In this document: positions 60,401 to 64,000 of the stretch, one piece after another | Position numbering within the stretch: position 1 is the first letter of the stretch | How the letters are laid out: every line of letters starts with the position of its first letter | Assembly: GCF_963576615.1 (NCBI RefSeq) | Contig: NC_088715.1 | Location: 24,642,499-24,706,498, forward strand | DNA: 64,000 nt | DNA from: Watersipora subatra | Taxonomy: Eukaryota > Bryozoa > Gymnolaemata > Cheilostomatida > Watersiporidae | Direction of reading: 5' to 3' | Notes under the pieces: generated by a model | What the model saw: only the letters and a program-made list of their open reading frames with translations | What the model was told of the DNA's origin: nothing | Databases searched by the model: none | Translations under genes and position numbers: made by a program

Positions 60401-63400
60401 AATTATGTGGGACAGAAGTCGTCGAAGGCAGCAATGTGTTAAACTCTATCAGAATTGTACTATAATGCAAATTTTCAACCCAGCAATAATATCTATACGA
60501 GTGTTGAACAAATTGGAAAGGTTTCAAATATACCAGAGCTGAAAGGAAATTGATTAAAGCACCAAAAACTGCAGTCTTACATCTTCAGCTACCAAATGCT
60601 ATGGGAGAAATTGACTGTGATCTACCAGATTATATAGTACTCTATGGCATGACAGTTACATTGCTTTATAGTTTTGTTGACATCTATTCAGTTGTTTCCT
60701 TTTTAAGAATGTTTTGATTTTGAGGTTGAGTTTGCACTGAATTTATTGAAAAGCAAGGCAGCGGTTTCAAATTTTACAATTAGGGCTGATGCTACTAAAT
60801 GACATCTCACTTTCACAAATAGATTGATTGACCAAGGGGAATCAGCCTCAGTCGTGTAAAGGTCATGACATCTTTGCTAGATTTTCCATCGTTACTACAC
60901 CCGACCGTCGTTAGAACAAGCCTGGTTAGTTTTGACAATACAAATTTGGACATACCCGCTACAACCAAACTGCAGTTATGTTCAAACAATCATCAATAAA
61001 CGGTTTATAATGATTTTTAGTAAAATGTAAAATATTGTTAAATGTAAGAAACACTTGCTTATTAGAGTTGGACATATAAATTTCTTGTAAGAGCGAAATA
61101 CGTTTTTACAATCATATTGCTTGTGTGCTCATTCAACTTTCATGATGGTGAAATATAATTACATATGATTTATAAATATGTTTAAAAACCACTACATAAA
61201 TTTGCGAAAGAAACTTGATTAATATTGAGTAAAGCAAAACAGATGAAATACTTTTCGTGACAAATAATTTGCATTAATAATGCCACTACAATGTTTTCCA
61301 GCATTTTTGGTTTGTTATTACTAGTGCTACTAGTGCAGTAATACATGACTTGCCAGTCTTGTATTACTGTGACTATCATGAGTAATCAATATATTTGAGA
61401 ATCATCCTCTGAAGTGGTGAAACACCTCAGTGGTGTAGTGGTAGCATGTGTGCTTCTGAATCCAATGCTCCGAGTTTGATTCCTGTGCAAGGCAATTTTT
61501 TCTATCGTTCCTAGCATAGCTTCAGACGGAGACTTCCTATTATAGTAAAAACTAATATTTCAATGTACCTTATTGCAGGTATAACCATATTCTACGCGTG
61601 TGTACTGTATATGCATATTGTAGCCTAGAAGTATGTGTGTAAGACAATATAGGCCATTTAATATACTGTACAGTACTCCATTTGCAATGTCGGGACTTGT
61701 CCCAGTTTATATTAGTTAGAACAAACGATGTTTGTGTGATTCACTAATGGTATCAGCTAGCACTACAGTCAACATGAATAAAATGGAGTAGAAATTATGT
61801 CTGTTAGGAATAAAATCTTTCGACCAATCACAGATGTGTAAGTGTCTTGTAGAGCAACATGATTGCATGACATGGGCTATGTACAATGTATATGTCGTAT
61901 TCGATGGTATGTAGCCTGTAATCCTGTTTTTTCTTCCACATATCCATTAGATCTAGTTATTGTTAGTGATGCCTGTTGCACCGCGTTACAGTGTACCAAC
62001 ACAACGGTCTGGTTCCAGGGCATATTCCTTTTGCTTCAATCACTTCTTTTATATAAATCATAACGTCAATTTTGACAGACATTGCTATTTCAGCTGACTG
62101 GTTTCCTCTCTGTAGCTCACAGTGATGGTGATCTCAAATCGCAGCTGGATGTTCTTCGAAAGGATTACAATGAACAGAAAGAGCTACTTGCCAGTATGAC
62201 ATCTGACTGTGACAAGCAAAAGGAGTTGCTTGCTCAGCTTACAGCTGATTATGACAAGCAAAAGGAGGTGCTTGAGCAAGCCAGAGCTGATTATGACAAG
62301 CAAAAGGAGGTGCTTGAGCAAGCCAGAGCTGATTATGACAAGGAGAAACAGGCGCTTAGTCAGCTTACAGTCGATTATGACAAGCAAAATGCATCGCTTG
62401 AACAGGTAGTCACTGAGTATAACAAGGAGAAGCAGGCGCTTGCTCAGCTTACATCTGATTATGACAAGCATCAGGTGGTGCTTGATAAAATGACAGCTGA
62501 TTATCACAACCTTGAGGAAGTGCTGGCTCTCGTTAGAGATGACTGCGATAAGCAAAGGGAGGAAAATGAATTGATCAGGGCCCAGTTGGAGAAGTCTTCT
62601 AAGCAAATTCATGAGGTAGCTACACTTTTTGTTCCCCAAAATGAACTGTAAATACATTTGTCTGTGTGAAAATTTGTTTACTTCTGGATGTCCCAACTAC
62701 AAAAAGTGTCTATTAATATAATAAAGTTAATCGCTTGAAGTTGTCAAAACATGAACATAATTTACAACTTTTAAACATGTTGTTTTAATTGTGTTTAAAT
62801 AGCTTTGTATGGAAAATGGTTCACTGTAGATTGTGTAATGAAAGACAATGTCAACTAGGATTAGCATTTTAATGGCCAACTATTGTTAGAGATCATCCTT
62901 CAAAAATCTTCTCAGTTTACTTTGGTGTCAAACGCTTCAGACATTTGCTATCATTTCACATGAATGGGGAACATGCCGGTTTGTTTTCTAACAATCAAAA
63001 TACGCACACTCCTGTAGCTTCTTATAGCTAATGTAACATCTATGAAATTCATCTCTGTATGTATAAACAAACCAACGACTTCAGTAGTATTACACTGCCG
63101 ATTTTCATGCTATTTTACCTTTTTTAAGTTGTTTTAAAATATGACTTGTATTGAAAGACGGCATCACACACTAGACTTAGATTTTTTAGTTGGTATTTTT
63201 TAGATTTACAAAACTCGGTGCGATAACAAGACACCCATAGCTATTTTTGTTGTGAGATTTGCTTTTGTAACAAATTCTAAAACCCTTCAGACTTCATATA
63301 AATTATATGATTCATATAATATTTTAGTTTTATTATACATTGTTGTAGAATGAGGCTGCGCCGTCAAGAAGTGAGGAGTTGAAGGCACAGTATGAGTCAA

Positions 63401-63471
63401 CTGTCGCTGAGTGGAAGAAAAAACTGGAAGTGTTGAGGGAGGAGTATGAGGAGAGCAAGTGTCAGCACCAG
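54489..63471 (+). CDS. GCC2: GCC2-like GRIP and coiled-coil Golgi tether, 5' part (runs off right edge)
   Basis: The exons are 54489-54618, 54849-55031, 56019-56179, 57259-57384, 59633-59786, 62116-62615 and 63349-63471. All have GT-AG sites and phases that fit (1, 1, 0, 0, 1, 0, 0). The N-terminus, after a Gly-rich lead, reads KLESLSKEDLIKFAKRQ, the conserved start of GCC2/GCC185. The rest is almost entirely Glu/Lys/Gln/Leu-rich coiled coil; a break rich in Ser/Pro (ADSPASMGSPRE) ends exon 5. GCC185 is a trans-Golgi tether whose C-terminal GRIP domain binds Arl1 and Rab6. That domain must lie outside this window. Exon 6 is a tandem array of 14-residue repeats. The ATG has GCCA before it, a good context. 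A skipped or additional exon cannot be excluded, since coiled-coil exons are poorly conserved. Confidence 0.85.
56411..56482. repeat. 24-bp tandem repeat, three units, GCC2 intron 3
   Basis: Units of CTTTGGCCTAACCTTTGACC plus TATC repeat three times, with the last unit altered. Confidence 0.85.
57729..57820. mobile_element. Possible piggyBac-type end
   Basis: TTTAACCCTTTCGCTGCCG begins with TTAA followed by a CCCTTTG-like end, which resembles piggyBac-type termini. I found no matching second end, so this is tentative. Confidence 0.3.
58354..58494. mobile_element. Single arm of the TTAA element family
   Basis: Closely matches the right arm of 22460-23339 (GAGCTTGTAATCACATTTCC and CAAGACATGGTGAATCTTTT). 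It ends in GCAAGTCAACCT followed by TTAG instead of TTAA. The opposite arm is not seen, so it is truncated. It lies in GCC2 intron 4. Confidence 0.65.
59795..60060. repeat. Very AT-rich low-complexity tract
   Basis: TATTATAT-type sequence right after the exon 5 donor of GCC2. Confidence 0.8.
61425..61500 (+). repeat. tRNA-like SINE candidate
   Basis: Contains an A-box-like AGTGGTGTAGTGGTAGCATG (61429-61448) and, about 24 bp on, a B-box-like GAGTTTGATTCCTG (61472-61485). The spacing is right for a tRNA-type RNA polymerase III promoter. The anticodon stem does not pair well, so it is not a tRNA gene. Lies in GCC2 intron 5. Confidence 0.45.
62163..62582 (+). repeat. Ten in-frame 42-bp repeats in GCC2 exon 6
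   Basis: Ten consecutive 14-residue units of the form DYDKQKEVLEQARA, the third and fourth being identical. Fourteen residues equal two heptads, so the array forms a continuous coiled coil. Confidence 0.9.
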
Positions 63472-63514
63472 GTACGTTTTTATAACCTTTTATTGACCTT
63501 TTAATCATAGACAA

Positions 63515-63990
63515 AATGATGAAAGCTTCCTTAAAATCGTTGAATGCGTGCATCCTCAGCTCCTTTTGGTCAGCAGTTAGCAAGCGTGGCACGAACTTTG
63601 CTGCGACTCGTCTCATGTTTAAATTGCCAGTTGAAACTTTTTGAGAAGTTCTAAAACCAAGTCCAGCCTCTCCAGATATCTCTCTAATGGTTAAACGTCG
63701 ATCTGCCATGACTAGTGACCTTACACTGTCGATTGTTAAGCAGGTTCTTGCCGATGCTGGTCTGCCAGACCTCGCGTCATCTTCAGCGCTGTCTCTACCT
63801 TCACAAAAATGTTTGTATCACTCAAAAATTTGTGCTTTCTTTAGAGCAGCATCTCCATAAGCAATAATTAACATTTGAACTGTCTGAGTACTTGTTTTTC
63901 CTAATTTCGCTCAAAATTTAATGCAAATACGCTGTTCCGATTGATTAGACATGACGATAAATTTGTTAAAAAATTGATGGAAGCACCGGA
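63515..63990 (-). pseudogene. Mariner-like transposase fragment
   Basis: The minus strand carries GRDSAEDDARSGRPAS, then DRRLTIREISGEAG and MRRVAAKFVPRLL, the N-terminal DNA-binding part of mariner transposases of the SETMAR-related type. Upstream, an IEQR and GKTSTQT segment is interrupted by a stop. The catalytic domain is missing beyond about 63515. It lies in GCC2 intron 7. Confidence 0.75.
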
Positions 63991-64000
63991 CAGACCTTGA

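Noticed and set aside
62184..62696. 170-codon minus-strand frame
   Set aside because: Antisense shadow of the GCC2 exon 6 coiled-coil repeats. The plus strand has exact splice phasing and known homology.

Overview
The window is AT-rich eukaryotic nuclear DNA. Genes are split by GT-AG introns and embedded in simple repeats, foldback elements, small DNA transposons and one decayed LTR retrotransposon. The two recognisable gene families, ABHD14 and GCC2, are animal genes. Together with the mariner-like and pogo-like elements they point to an invertebrate metazoan. A lophotrochozoan (mollusc, bryozoan or annelid) is my guess; the sequence does not prove it.

Left third (1 to about 24,200): a nest of recent segmental duplications. 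The repeated module holds two convergent parts. On the plus strand is a three-exon gene for a small unrecognised membrane protein. On the minus strand is the terminal coding exon of an ABHD14-type hydrolase plus part of its upstream intron. The plus-strand gene is complete at 6905-9467 and 18136-20759; only its last exon (652-1004) is seen at the left edge. The ABHD14 terminal exon is intact four times (2390, 10853, 14999, 22129) and survives as a short decayed remnant near 4073. Only the 22129 copy has the rest of a gene upstream. The second intron of the membrane-protein gene is filled with a degenerate ATGTCT-type minisatellite that is open for translation on both strands.

Middle (22,129 to 45,169, minus strand): two tandem ABHD14-like genes with the same five-exon plan, the same intron phases and an N-terminal membrane anchor exon. 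Copy 1 spans 22129-27151; its first exon is tentative. Copy 2 spans 29955-45169 and is complete at 269 codons. Their introns and spacer hold a TTAA-flanked TIR element, a nested foldback with a clean 9-bp target duplication, a 37-bp minisatellite, a 1.36-kb TIR element, a pogo-like element with a large palindrome, and a 22-bp minisatellite in two sequence flavours.

Right part: a palindromic element and a TIR repeat lie just upstream of ABHD14 copy 2. Next comes a minus-strand Ty3/Gypsy element (about 46,790-51,290) with both LTRs and broken gag, protease, RT, RNase H and integrase. The 5' half of a GCC2 (GRIP and coiled-coil Golgi tether) gene follows on the plus strand from 54489 and runs off the right edge. 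Seven phase-consistent exons are visible, one of them a tandem array of ten 14-residue coiled-coil repeats. GCC2 introns contain a tRNA-like SINE candidate and a mariner-like transposase fragment.
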